Assembly: GCA_038528605.1 (NCBI GenBank)
Contig: JBCBEP010000026.1
Coordinates: 1-34,665 of the forward strand
From: Thermohalobaculum sp038528605
GTDB lineage: Bacteria; Pseudomonadota; Alphaproteobacteria; Rhodobacterales; Rhodobacteraceae
DNA length: 34,665 bases
Direction of reading: 5' to 3'
Part shown: in pieces, positions 14,998 through 23,086 of the stretch
Layout: each line of letters starts with the position of its first letter
Position numbering within the stretch: position 1 is the first letter of the stretch
Program-made: the position numbers and the translations under genes
Notes under the pieces: generated by a model
What the model was told of the DNA's origin: nothing
The model's input: the letters and a program-made list of their open reading frames with translations, nothing else
The model's database searches: none

Positions 14998-17900
14998 ATG
15001 GACAAGACCATCTTCGCCTTCATCTGGCGCCATTCGAAGCGTCAGCAGCTCTGGCTGCTGCTCCTTACCTTCGTTTCGTTTCCATTTCTGTACTTATCGC
15101 TCGAACTGCCGAAGCGCATCATCAACGATGCGATCTCGGGCGAGGCGGGGATGCGGGCCTTCTTCGGGCTCGAGGTGAGCCAGGTTGCGCTTCTTGCCAT
15201 CCTCTGTGCCGGCTTCCTGTTCGCCGTGCTGGCGCAGGGGCTGATGAAGATGCTGATCAACACGCTGAAGGGCGTGCTCTCGGAGCGGCTGCTGCGGCGG
15301 TTCCGGTACCAGCTGATCCAGCGGATCATGCGCTTTCCCCGCCCGCATTTTCAGCGGGTGAGCCAGGGGGAGCTGGTGAGCATGGTGACGGCGGAGGCCG
15401 AGCCGCTGGGCGGGCTGATGGGCGATCTCGTGGCCCAGCCGGTGTTCCAGGGCGGCATGATGCTGACGATCCTGGGCTTTCTGTTCGTGCAGAACCCGTG
15501 GCTGGGGCTGGCGGCGGTGGCGCTCATTCCCCTGCAGGCCTGGCTGATCCCGCTCCTGCAGCGGCGCATCAACCTTCTGAACAAGGACCGGGTGAAAGAG
15601 GTGCGCCGGCTGGCCGAGGAGATCGGTGAGAGCGCGGCGGGCGCTTCGGAACTGCGGGTGAATGGCGGGTTGCGGCGGCGGCTGAGCCAGGTCTCGGCGC
15701 GGCTGGGGCGGCTCTTCGAGATCCGCTACCGGATCTACCAGCTGAAGTTTTTCATGAAGTTCCTCAACAACTTCATCACGCAGCTGACGCCGTTCTTCTT
15801 CTTCTCCATCGGCGGCTATCTCGCCATTACCGGCGACCTGACGGTTGGTGCGCTTGTGGCGGCGCTGGCGGCCTACAAGGACCTTTCGGGGCCGTGGAAG
15901 GAGCTGCTGACCTGGTACAACCAGACGCAGGACATGGGCCTGCGCTGGAAGATCATCACCGAGCGGTTCATGCCGCGGGACATCCTTGACGAGAAGCTGT
16001 TCGAGGGGGTGCCGGCGGAGGTGCCGCATATTGCGGGTCCGATCCTGATCGAGGGCGTGACGGTGCGGGACCGGGAGGGCACGGCGGTGCTGGACGGGCT
16101 CGACCTCGAGATCGAGCCGGGCGCCACGGTGGGCATCAAGAGCCGGAGCGACGAGGAGCGGCGGGCCTTCTGCGAGCTGATCACGCGCGAGGTGCTGCCC
16201 GCCTCCGGCAAGGTGACCATCGCAGGGCACCCCCTCTCCGGGCTGCACCAGGGCGTGATCGGCGCGCGCATCGGGCATGCGGGGCCGCGGCCCTATCTCT
16301 TCTCCGGCACCGTGGGCGACAACATCACCATGGGCCTGCGCGCCCGCCCGTCGGACTGCAAGGACGAGGACTGCAGCGAAAGTGCCATGGACCTTGCCGA
16401 GGCCCTTAAGGCCGGGAACAGCACGGACCCGCACGATACGGACTGGCTGGACCCGAGCCTTGCGGGGCTTGAGGACCGTGAGGGTCTCTCGCAGTGGTGG
16501 ATGCAGCTCACCGAGGCGATGGGCACGGATGTCTATCTCTTCCGCCGGGGCCTCGACGCGAAGTTCGATGCGGATGACCACCCGGCGCTGGCCGAGCGGC
16601 TGGTGGCGCTGCGCCCGATCATCGAGGAGCGGCTCCAGCAGAAGGGGCTGAGCTCGACGATCCATCGCTTCGACCGCGAGGAGTTCAACCCCGGCCTGCC
16701 GGTCGCGGGCAACATGCTCTTCGCCACGCCGACGAAGGACATCATGCAGGAGGATCTTGCCGAGAACGACACGTTCCACGAGGCGATGGCCACCCTCGGC
16801 ATGGAGGCCGAGATGATGAAGCTCGGCAAGGCGGTGCTCTCGACGCTGGAGACCATTTTCGGCTCGGGCGGGACGGAGCACCCGATGTTCCGCGGGCTCA
16901 ACATCGAGACCGCCCTTTTCGACAAGCTGGTTGGCATTGCAAGGAAGGCGCGGGAGCTGGGGCCCGAGACGCTGAGCCGGAAGGAGAAGGGCCTGCTGAT
17001 GACCGTGCCCTTCCGCTTCTCCGCCGACCAGATCGGCGAGACCTTCCCGGAGAAGCTCAAGGACCGGATCATGGAGATCCGGGGCCAGCGCTGCATGGAG
17101 ATGCGGGAGCTGGCGGGCGATCTTTTCGAGCCGCTGGACGAGGAGCGCTTCTCGAAGGGGCTGACGGTTCTGGAGAACGCGCTTTTCGGCAAGGTCTGCG
17201 TGACGGGCGGGGCACGGGCGCAGAAGCTGCGCGATGTGGTCTCGGACGTGTTCGTGGAGGAGGGGCTGAAGCGGCTGGTAGCGGAGCTGATCTACGATGC
17301 GAGCGTGGGTATCGGCGGTTCGAACCTGCCGCCGGTGGCGACGGAACGGATGAGCTTCGTGCGCGCCGCCATCAAGAAGCCGGACATCCTGTTGCTGGAC
17401 CGGGCGCTGGCGAGCCATGACAGCGAGAGCCGGCTGAGGATGCGCACGCGGCTGCGGGCGCTGCTGCCGGAGACGACGCTCGTCTTCCTGGAGGAGGAGT
17501 TCCGCAACCCCGACAGCTTCGATGTGTTCGCCGAGATCGAGGATGGTCGCCTGAAGGGCCGCAGCACGGCGGAGGAGCCGGACGAGGCGAGCGCGCTCAG
17601 CAAGAAGCTGCGCAAGCTCGAGAAGGTAGAGCTCTTCACCGGGCTCGAGCGCAAGCAGCTGCGGCTGCTGGCCTATGGCTCGCAATGGGTGAAGGCCCCG
17701 GCCGGGGAGTACCTGTTCCGGGACGGGGACCCCACGGACGGCGCGTATCTGATCGTGAAGGGCGAGGCGACGCTCCGCTACTCGGAAGCGCAGCCGGCGG
17801 ACAAGCCGATCACCACCGTCGAGCCTGGCCGGATGGTCGGGGACCTTTCGGTGCTGCGCGCAGAGCCCCGGCGGCACGACTTCGTGGCGGAGACGGATGT

Positions 17901-18075
17901 CGTGGCGCTGCGCATCGGGGCGGAGGAGCTGCGCACGGTCGTCAACTCGGACATCAACGTGGCCACGAACCTGCTGCGCACGGTCTCGGGCTACCTGATC
18001 GAGGTGGGCGGGCGCCTGAGAGACGCCCGCCGCGGCGCCGGCGAGGGCCGCGAGCCGGCCGCCGCTGGAGAATGA
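14998..18075 (+). CDS. ABC-exporter-like protein with degenerate ATPase and C-terminal cNMP-binding domain
   Basis: The product is 1025 residues in three parts. Residues 1-330 are an ABC type-1 exporter transmembrane region with about six hydrophobic segments and a recognisable 'ELVSMVTAEAEPL' coupling region. Residues 348-855 follow the ABC ATPase layout but with every nucleotide motif lost. The Walker A site reads VGIKSRSDEE, the Q-loop region is HAGPRPYLFSGTVGDNI without the Gln, the signature is GSNLPPVATERMS, Walker B is ILLLDRALASHD with Arg802 in place of the catalytic Glu, and the H-loop region is VFLEEE. About 250 extra residues (roughly 450-700) sit between Q-loop and signature. Residues 872-1005 are a cyclic-nucleotide-binding domain with 'LFRDGDPTDGAYLIVKGE' and 'MVGDLSVLRAEPRRHDF'. 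It is probably a membrane signalling or scaffold protein rather than a pump, by inference. It is monocistronic and divergent from the RND operon. Confidence 0.88.
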   Translation: MDKTIFAFIWRHSKRQQLWLLLLTFVSFPFLYLSLELPKRIINDAISGEAGMRAFFGLEVSQVALLAILCAGFLFAVLAQGLMKMLINTLKGVLSERLLRRFRYQLIQRIMRFPRPHFQRVSQGELVSMVTAEAEPLGGLMGDLVAQPVFQGGMMLTILGFLFVQNPWLGLAAVALIPLQAWLIPLLQRRINLLNKDRVKEVRRLAEEIGESAAGASELRVNGGLRRRLSQVSARLGRLFEIRYRIYQLKFFMKFLNNFITQLTPFFFFSIGGYLAITGDLTVGALVAALAAYKDLSGPWKELLTWYNQTQDMGLRWKIITERFMPRDILDEKLFEGVPAEVPHIAGPILIEGVTVRDREGTAVLDGLDLEIEPGATVGIKSRSDEERRAFCELITREVLPASGKVTIAGHPLSGLHQGVIGARIGHAGPRPYLFSGTVGDNITMGLRARPSDCKDEDCSESAMDLAEALKAGNSTDPHDTDWLDPSLAGLEDREGLSQWWMQLTEAMGTDVYLFRRGLDAKFDADDHPALAERLVALRPIIEERLQQKGLSSTIHRFDREEFNPGLPVAGNMLFATPTKDIMQEDLAENDTFHEAMATLGMEAEMMKLGKAVLSTLETIFGSGGTEHPMFRGLNIETALFDKLVGIARKARELGPETLSRKEKGLLMTVPFRFSADQIGETFPEKLKDRIMEIRGQRCMEMRELAGDLFEPLDEERFSKGLTVLENALFGKVCVTGGARAQKLRDVVSDVFVEEGLKRLVAELIYDASVGIGGSNLPPVATERMSFVRAAIKKPDILLLDRALASHDSESRLRMRTRLRALLPETTLVFLEEEFRNPDSFDVFAEIEDGRLKGRSTAEEPDEASALSKKLRKLEKVELFTGLERKQLRLLAYGSQWVKAPAGEYLFRDGDPTDGAYLIVKGEATLRYSEAQPADKPITTVEPGRMVGDLSVLRAEPRRHDFVAETDVVALRIGAEELRTVVNSDINVATNLLRTVSGYLIEVGGRLRDARRGAGEGREPAAAGE

Positions 18076-18094
18076 CCGAGAGCCCGGTGCTTCG

Positions 18095-18129
18095 TGGGAT
18101 GCGTTGCCGCTAAGCGGCAGCGCATCCCA
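18095..18129 (+). terminator. Long hairpin after the ABC/cNMP gene
   Basis: TGGGATGCGTTGCCGC (18095-18110) pairs with GCGGCAGCGCATCCCA (18114-18129) around a TAA triloop. That is 16 bp with a single G-U wobble, starting 19 bp after the stop codon. No T-run follows directly, but a second hairpin does. It is the likely end of the upstream transcript, or a stabiliser of its 3' end. Confidence 0.6.
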
Positions 18130-18155
18130 TGAGAATTCCCTTCTCATTTCTCTTT
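18129..18155 (+). terminator. Second hairpin with pyrimidine-rich tail
   Basis: ATGAGAA (18129-18135) and TTCTCAT (18141-18147) form a 7-bp stem with loop TTCCC, followed by TTCTCTTT. It abuts the 16-bp hairpin. This is a weak terminator candidate, but the tail is T-rich in an otherwise GC-rich region. Confidence 0.4.
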
Positions 18156-18310
18156 CAGTGCCGCTATCCTTCGGCATGTCCGAACGCATGCTTCTGAATT
18201 TGTGATGCTGCACTGCCGTTCTTGCATGCTCAGACGATACATGGGGCTCTGCCCTGATAGAGGGAATTGATCCCCAGCTATTCAACCAAGCAGACAGGGA
18301 GAGACCGACG

Positions 18311-19258
18311 ATGAGATCGGCACTGCTTTCCGCTACCACCCTTCTCGCCTTCGGCACGCCGGCCTTCGCGGCCGATGTGATCATCGGCGTGCCCAACTGG
18401 GCTTCCGTGAACGCCACCGCCCACGTGCTCGAGGTGGTGATCGAGGAGAACCTCGGCCTTGATGTCGAGCTTCAGAACGGCACCAACCCGATCGTCTTCG
18501 AGGCGATGGACAAGGGCGCGATGCATGTGCACCCCGAGGTGTGGATGCCCAACCAGCAGAACCTTCACGACACCTATGTGAAGGACAAGGGCTCGGTGGT
18601 GATGAACACCAACCCGGTCCAGGCCGAGCAGGGCATGTGCGTGCCGACGGCGATTGCCGAAGAGCACGGCATCACGTCGATCGACGACCTGACCGACCCG
18701 GACAAGATGGCGATCTTCGACAGCGACGGGAACGGCACGCCCGAGGTGTGGATCGGTGCGCCGGGCTGGGCCTCGACGGTCGTCGAGAAGATCCGCGCCA
18801 AGTCCTACGGCTACGACACCACGATGGAGCTGACGGAGTTCGACGAGACGCTGGCCTATGCCAACCTCGCGAACGCCATCGAGGCGGGCGAGCCCTGGCT
18901 CGGCTTCTGCTACAGCCCCCACTACATCTTCGTGATGCACGACCTTACGGTGCTCGAGGAGCCGCCGCACGACCCGGCGACCTGGACCATCGTGCAGCCG
19001 ACGGATGACGCGAACTGGCTCGAGAAGTCCTCGGCCTCGACCGCGTGGAACGGCGCGACGCTGCACCTCCACTACTCGAAGGCGATCGCCGAGAAGCACC
19101 CCGAGGTGGCCGCGCTTTTCGACGCCTATCAGATGCCGGGTGAAGCGCTGAGCGCCATGGGCAAGGCCCTCGCGGTGGATGACGAGGACCCGAAGGCCTG
19201 GGCGCAAGCCTGGGTGAAGGAGAACGAGGACCTCGTCCTCCAGTGGCTGACGCAGTAA
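18311..19258 (+). CDS. proX: Glycine betaine/proline-type ABC transporter substrate-binding protein
   Basis: The product is 315 residues of the OpuAC/ProX family. A signal peptide ends at Ala-Phe-Ala (about residue 20), so the protein is periplasmic. It opens with 'DVIIGVPNWASVNATAHVLEVVIEENLG', followed by 'MHVHPEVWMPNQ' and 'IGAPGWAS'. The tryptophans in these blocks are the kind that make the cation-pi box around quaternary ammonium groups. The start at 18311 has GGGAG upstream. A perfect terminator follows the gene, before proV, so ProX is likely made in excess over the membrane parts. The enzymes further along suggest that the substrate is used as a nutrient as well as an osmolyte. Which betaine it binds is not decided by sequence. 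Confidence 0.9.
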   Translation: MRSALLSATTLLAFGTPAFAADVIIGVPNWASVNATAHVLEVVIEENLGLDVELQNGTNPIVFEAMDKGAMHVHPEVWMPNQQNLHDTYVKDKGSVVMNTNPVQAEQGMCVPTAIAEEHGITSIDDLTDPDKMAIFDSDGNGTPEVWIGAPGWASTVVEKIRAKSYGYDTTMELTEFDETLAYANLANAIEAGEPWLGFCYSPHYIFVMHDLTVLEEPPHDPATWTIVQPTDDANWLEKSSASTAWNGATLHLHYSKAIAEKHPEVAALFDAYQMPGEALSAMGKALAVDDEDPKAWAQAWVKENEDLVLQWLTQ

Positions 19259-19270
19259 GCGCCACGACCC

Positions 19271-19306
19271 GGCCCGCCGCGACCCCCGCGGCGGGCCTTT
19301 TTCTTT
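19271..19306 (+). terminator. Intrinsic terminator between proX and proV
   Basis: GGCCCGCCGCG (19271-19281) pairs perfectly over 11 bp with CGCGGCGGGCC (19287-19297) around loop ACCCC, then TTTTTCTTT. It lies 12 bp after the proX stop and 20 bp before proV. It should end most transcripts after proX and allow limited read-through. Confidence 0.9.
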
Positions 19307-19326
19307 CGCGCTGATGGGAGGCCACG

Positions 19327-20385
19327 ATGAGCGAGGCTGTTGTCCGGCTCGACGGCGTCTGGAAGGTGTTTGGCGACCGTGCCAGCGAGGCGCTCGATGC
19401 CGTGAAGCGCGAGGGGCTGACGAAGCCCGAAGTGCTCGAGAAATTTCAATGCGTGGTCGGCGTCCAAGATGCGAGCTTCGAGGTCGCACGGGGCGAGATC
19501 TTCTGCATCATGGGGCTTTCAGGCTCCGGCAAATCGACATTGGTGCGCCATGTGAACCGGCTGATCGAGCCGACGGCGGGCACCATCGAGATCATGGGCG
19601 AGGATGTCTCGGCCATGTCCGAGAAGGCGCTGCGCGCCGTGCGCGCCACGCGCATCGGCATGGTGTTCCAGCACATGGCGCTGATGCCCCACCGCTCGGT
19701 CCGGGACAATGTGGGCTATCCGCTCGAGATCCGCGGTGTGCCGAAATCCAAGCGCTGGGCGATCTCGGACCACACGCTCGGCCTCGTGAACCTCGATGGC
19801 TATGAGGACCGGCTGCCGAAGGAGCTTTCGGGTGGCATGCAGCAGCGTGTGGGCATTGCGCGCGCGCTGGCGTCGGACCCCGAGATTTTGCTAATGGACG
19901 AGCCCTTCTCGGCGCTCGACCCGCTGATCCGCCTGCAGTTGCAGGACCAGTTCTCCGCGCTCGTGGCGGAGCTCGGCAAGACCACGCTCTTCATCACCCA
20001 CGACCTCGACGAGGCCATCCGCATCGGCCACCGCATCGCGATCATGAAGGACGGCGTGATCGTCCAGATCGGCACGGCGGAGCAGATCGTGACCGAGCCG
20101 GCGGACGACTATGTGCGCGAGTTCGTGCAGGGCATCTCGAAGCTGAAGCTGGTGAAGGCGCATTCGATCATGGCGCCCATCGACCAGTGGCGGGCGGAGA
20201 ACCCGTCGATGTCGAATGGCGCACTCGATAATGCCCCGCGCGCAACCGAGGACAGCGATCTCGATCATCTCATCGATATCTCGGCCGATGCCGACGTGCC
20301 GGTGGTGATCACCGATGGCGGCGTCGATGTGGGCATCGTCACCAAGCGCCGGCTGCTGCGCGGCATCCAGGGAGGCAAGGAATGA
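19327..20385 (+). CDS. proV: Glycine betaine/proline-type ABC transporter ATPase
   Basis: The product is 352 residues. It shows the ProV/OpuAA layout: an N-terminal extension including 'VWKVFGDRASEALDAVKREGLTKPEV', Walker A GLSGSGKST, Q-loop in 'MVFQHMALMPHRSVRDNV', signature ELSGGMQQRVGIARAL, Walker B ILLMDEPFSALD and H-loop in FITHDLDEAIRIG. The C-terminus (about 265-352) is a shortened CBS-like regulatory tail ending 'DVPVVITDGGVDVGIVTKRRLLRGI'. In OpuA, CBS domains sense ionic strength. Here only part of one is evident. The gene follows the terminator after proX and overlaps proW by 4 bp (ATGA). Confidence 0.92.
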   Translation: MSEAVVRLDGVWKVFGDRASEALDAVKREGLTKPEVLEKFQCVVGVQDASFEVARGEIFCIMGLSGSGKSTLVRHVNRLIEPTAGTIEIMGEDVSAMSEKALRAVRATRIGMVFQHMALMPHRSVRDNVGYPLEIRGVPKSKRWAISDHTLGLVNLDGYEDRLPKELSGGMQQRVGIARALASDPEILLMDEPFSALDPLIRLQLQDQFSALVAELGKTTLFITHDLDEAIRIGHRIAIMKDGVIVQIGTAEQIVTEPADDYVREFVQGISKLKLVKAHSIMAPIDQWRAENPSMSNGALDNAPRATEDSDLDHLIDISADADVPVVITDGGVDVGIVTKRRLLRGIQGGKE

Positions 20386-22004
20386 CCACCACCATGGATA
20401 GCGGCATGATCCCCGGCGACAGCAGCGGGGAGGAGCCGCAGCGCACCGTCGTTGCGGCCTCCGATATCGAGGTCGACCGCTCTGAGCTGGATGCGTCGAT
20501 CAAGCAGTTCGCCGGGCAGAACGGGGACTACTACGTCGGCGTCTTCCACAAGATTTTCGAGAAGACCTCGGCGATCCCGAACACGTTCAACATGGCCGCC
20601 GCGCTGGCCGGGCCGATCTGGTCGGCGGCACGAGGCGTCTGGGCGATGTTCTGGGCGTTCCTGATCCTGGAGATCATCGCCTGGGTGCAGATTGGCCGCG
20701 GCCTCTGGGGCAACCCTGGCGCCGAGTTCCTGGAGCGGGCGGAGACCCAGCGGGCGCGGGCCGAGGACTTTATGGCGAGGGCCGATGCGGCGCGGGCAGC
20801 GGGTGAAGACCCCAGCCGGTTCGAGACGCTGGCCGGCAATATCACGCGTGCGGCCGAGAACTCCGAGGCGCAGGCCGCTGCCCTGGGCGCCGAGGCGACG
20901 ACGATCCTGCTCACGGGCGTCGCCCTCTTGGTGCTCTTCAAGGTGGTGCAGGGTCTTTGGGCCAACCAGGCCTATGAGAAGCAGTACTCCCGCTGGCGTA
21001 TCGATGCGGCCGCCGTGCCTTCGGGCTACGACCAGCGCCGCCTCACGATCGGCTGCCTCCTGGCCGCGGCCATCGCGCCGCTGACCATCTACAAATTCAC
21101 CGTGGCCTCGCCCATCGAGTTGCTGAATGCGTTTCCGGAACGCGAGATCTCGGGTCTCTTCCTCACCGCCGAGAACGAGACGCTGTTCTCGGTTTTTGCC
21201 GGTTGGCTCGAGGATCGGATCGACGCGGCGGCCGTGGCGGGGGCAGGGGCGTTCGACAGCATCACCGCCGGTGTGCGCTCGGTGCTGGAGGCTCTGACGA
21301 TCGCGCTGAACGGGACGCCGTGGCCCGTGGTGATGGTGGTGATCTGTGTCGTCGCCTTCCGTGCGGCGGGGCCCCGTGTGGCGATCTTCACGGCGGCATC
21401 GCTCGCCTATATCGCGCTTCTCGGGTATTGGGAGATCGCGATGGAGACCGTGGCGCTCGTGGGTGCTGCGGTGCTCATCTGCGTCGTCATCGGCATCCCC
21501 CTCGGCATCTGGTTCGGCAAATCACGCCGCGCCTACAACTTCGCGGAGCCGGTGCTGGACCTGATGCAGACGTTGCCGGCCTTCGTCTACCTCATCCCGA
21601 TCATCGCCTTCTTCGGCACGGGCAACCCGCCGGGGATTTTGGCGACCATAATCTTCGGCATGCCGCCCGTGATCCGGCTGACGGCGCTGGGGATGCGGGG
21701 GGTGCCGGAGAGCATCAAGGAAGCCGCGCAAGCCTTCGGAGCGTCGCGCTGGCAGATCCTGCGCGACGTGGAGGTGCCGCTGGCGTTGCCGTCCATCATG
21801 ACCGGCGTGAACCAGACCATTCTGATGTGTCTCTCGATGGTGGTGATCATTTCACTGATCGGTGGCGGCGGGCTTGGCCAGGTGATCCTCGAGGCGCTGC
21901 AGTTCGCCGCCAAGGGGCCGGGCCTTCTGGGCGGGTTCGCCATCCTCTTCTGCGCGATGGTGATCGACCGGATCGTGCAGGGTGCGTTCCGGCGCGAGCA
22001 CTGA
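20382..22004 (+). CDS. proW: Glycine betaine/proline-type ABC transporter permease with extended N-terminus
   Basis: The product is 540 residues, much longer than a typical 280-350-residue betaine permease. The C-terminal part (about 310-540) is the standard BPD permease with 'PVLDLMQTLPAFVYLIPIIAFFG' and the EAA loop 'KEAAQAFGASRWQILRDVEVPLALPSI'. The N-terminal 300 residues are extra. Residues 45-110 contain 'FNMAAALAGPIWSAARGVW', which looks like a DUF2628-type membrane module. Residues 113-172 are an Ala/Glu/Arg-rich probable coiled coil, and residues 173-192 and 222-240 are further membrane segments. The start overlaps the proV stop. It functions with ProX and ProV in betaine import. The role of the extra module is unknown. 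Confidence 0.9.
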   Translation: MTTTMDSGMIPGDSSGEEPQRTVVAASDIEVDRSELDASIKQFAGQNGDYYVGVFHKIFEKTSAIPNTFNMAAALAGPIWSAARGVWAMFWAFLILEIIAWVQIGRGLWGNPGAEFLERAETQRARAEDFMARADAARAAGEDPSRFETLAGNITRAAENSEAQAAALGAEATTILLTGVALLVLFKVVQGLWANQAYEKQYSRWRIDAAAVPSGYDQRRLTIGCLLAAAIAPLTIYKFTVASPIELLNAFPEREISGLFLTAENETLFSVFAGWLEDRIDAAAVAGAGAFDSITAGVRSVLEALTIALNGTPWPVVMVVICVVAFRAAGPRVAIFTAASLAYIALLGYWEIAMETVALVGAAVLICVVIGIPLGIWFGKSRRAYNFAEPVLDLMQTLPAFVYLIPIIAFFGTGNPPGILATIIFGMPPVIRLTALGMRGVPESIKEAAQAFGASRWQILRDVEVPLALPSIMTGVNQTILMCLSMVVIISLIGGGGLGQVILEALQFAAKGPGLLGGFAILFCAMVIDRIVQGAFRREH

Positions 22005-22012
22005 GGTAGGGC

Positions 22013-23086
22013 ATGGGCACACCACGGAGCGAAAGCGCGAAGCTCACGCTCCGCTCCGTGGAGGTGTTCGTGGCGGTGGCGGAGGCGGGCGCCCTCGGCA
22101 CCGCCGCTGCCCGGCTGGGGGCGTCGCCCTCATCCGTCTCGCAGCAGGTCACGAACCTCGAGGCGGCCCTCGGGGCACGATTGATCGACCGGGTGGCCAG
22201 GCCCTTTGCGCTGACCCCGGCGGGGCAACTCTTCCTGGCGCGGGCGCATGTGATCCTGGGCGAGGCTGCGGCGGCGCGGGCCGAACTCGCCGCCCTCGGC
22301 CATGCGGACCTGCCGGCGCTGGGCATTGCGCTGGTGGAGGAGCTCGACAGCGAAGTGACACCGGCGCTGGCCCAGGCGCTGGCGCGCAAGCTGCCCCGGT
22401 GCCGGATCACCTGCCGGACGGGGCCCTCTCACGAGAACTTCGAGGCGCTCACCGCGCGCTCGGTGGACCTTGCGGTCTCCGGCGAGGTGGACGATCTGCC
22501 CGCCGATCTGGAGCACCACCCGCTGATGCGGGACCCCTTCGTGCTGGTGACCGCGCGGGGCCTGCTGGGCGGGGATGCGGACCCGCTCACCGTGCTTTCG
22601 CGCGCGCCGCTGGTGGCGCTGGCGCCGGAGCAGCTGATGCAGCGCCAGATCATCGCGCAGTTCAGGCGGCTCAAGATCGACATCGCGCCCCGCTTTGTCT
22701 TCGACACGAACCACGCGATCATGGCGACGGTGGCGGGGGTGCGGGGCTGGACGGTGTCGACGCCGCTTGGCTTCCTGCGGGTGCCGCGGCTGCATGCGCG
22801 GATCGAGATGCGGCCGCTGCCCTTCCGCGGCTTCGCCCGCAGCCTGTCGCTCTATGCCAGGCGAGGCGTGCTGGGCGGGTTGCCGGCGGAGACGGCGGCG
22901 CTGCTCCGCAGCCTGATCGAGGAGGAAGCGGTGCAGCCGGCGCGCCGTGCTGCGCCCTGGCTGGGGCAGGGCATCAGGCTGCTCGAACCCGCTAGCGCCG
23001 TGGATCCCGCCCCGGGCGAGGTGCTCCCTCAGGCGTCGACCGAGGCGGACGGCCTGCCGGTGGGTACGGGCGAGAGGATGCGGTAG
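22013..23086 (+). CDS. LysR-family transcriptional regulator
   Basis: The product is 357 residues. The N-terminal winged helix-turn-helix is clear: 'LRSVEVFVAVAEAGALGTAAARLGASPSSVSQQVTNLEAALGARLIDR' in outline, residues 13-60. An effector-binding domain typical of LysR follows ('GIALVEELDSEVTPALAQAL' onward). It starts 8 bp after proW and is probably co-transcribed with the transporter. It lies between the transporter genes and the catabolic genes, so it is the likely regulator of one or both, responding to the imported amine or a breakdown product. That role is inference. Its last 58 bp overlap the end of the convergent methyltransferase gene. Confidence 0.9.
   Translation: MGTPRSESAKLTLRSVEVFVAVAEAGALGTAAARLGASPSSVSQQVTNLEAALGARLIDRVARPFALTPAGQLFLARAHVILGEAAAARAELAALGHADLPALGIALVEELDSEVTPALAQALARKLPRCRITCRTGPSHENFEALTARSVDLAVSGEVDDLPADLEHHPLMRDPFVLVTARGLLGGDADPLTVLSRAPLVALAPEQLMQRQIIAQFRRLKIDIAPRFVFDTNHAIMATVAGVRGWTVSTPLGFLRVPRLHARIEMRPLPFRGFARSLSLYARRGVLGGLPAETAALLRSLIEEEAVQPARRAAPWLGQGIRLLEPASAVDPAPGEVLPQASTEADGLPVGTGERMR

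Noticed and set aside
15094..18417. 1107-codon minus-strand open frame opposite the ABC/cNMP gene
   Set aside because: The plus-strand frame has clear membrane and cNMP domains and a plausible start. The antisense translation is low-complexity.
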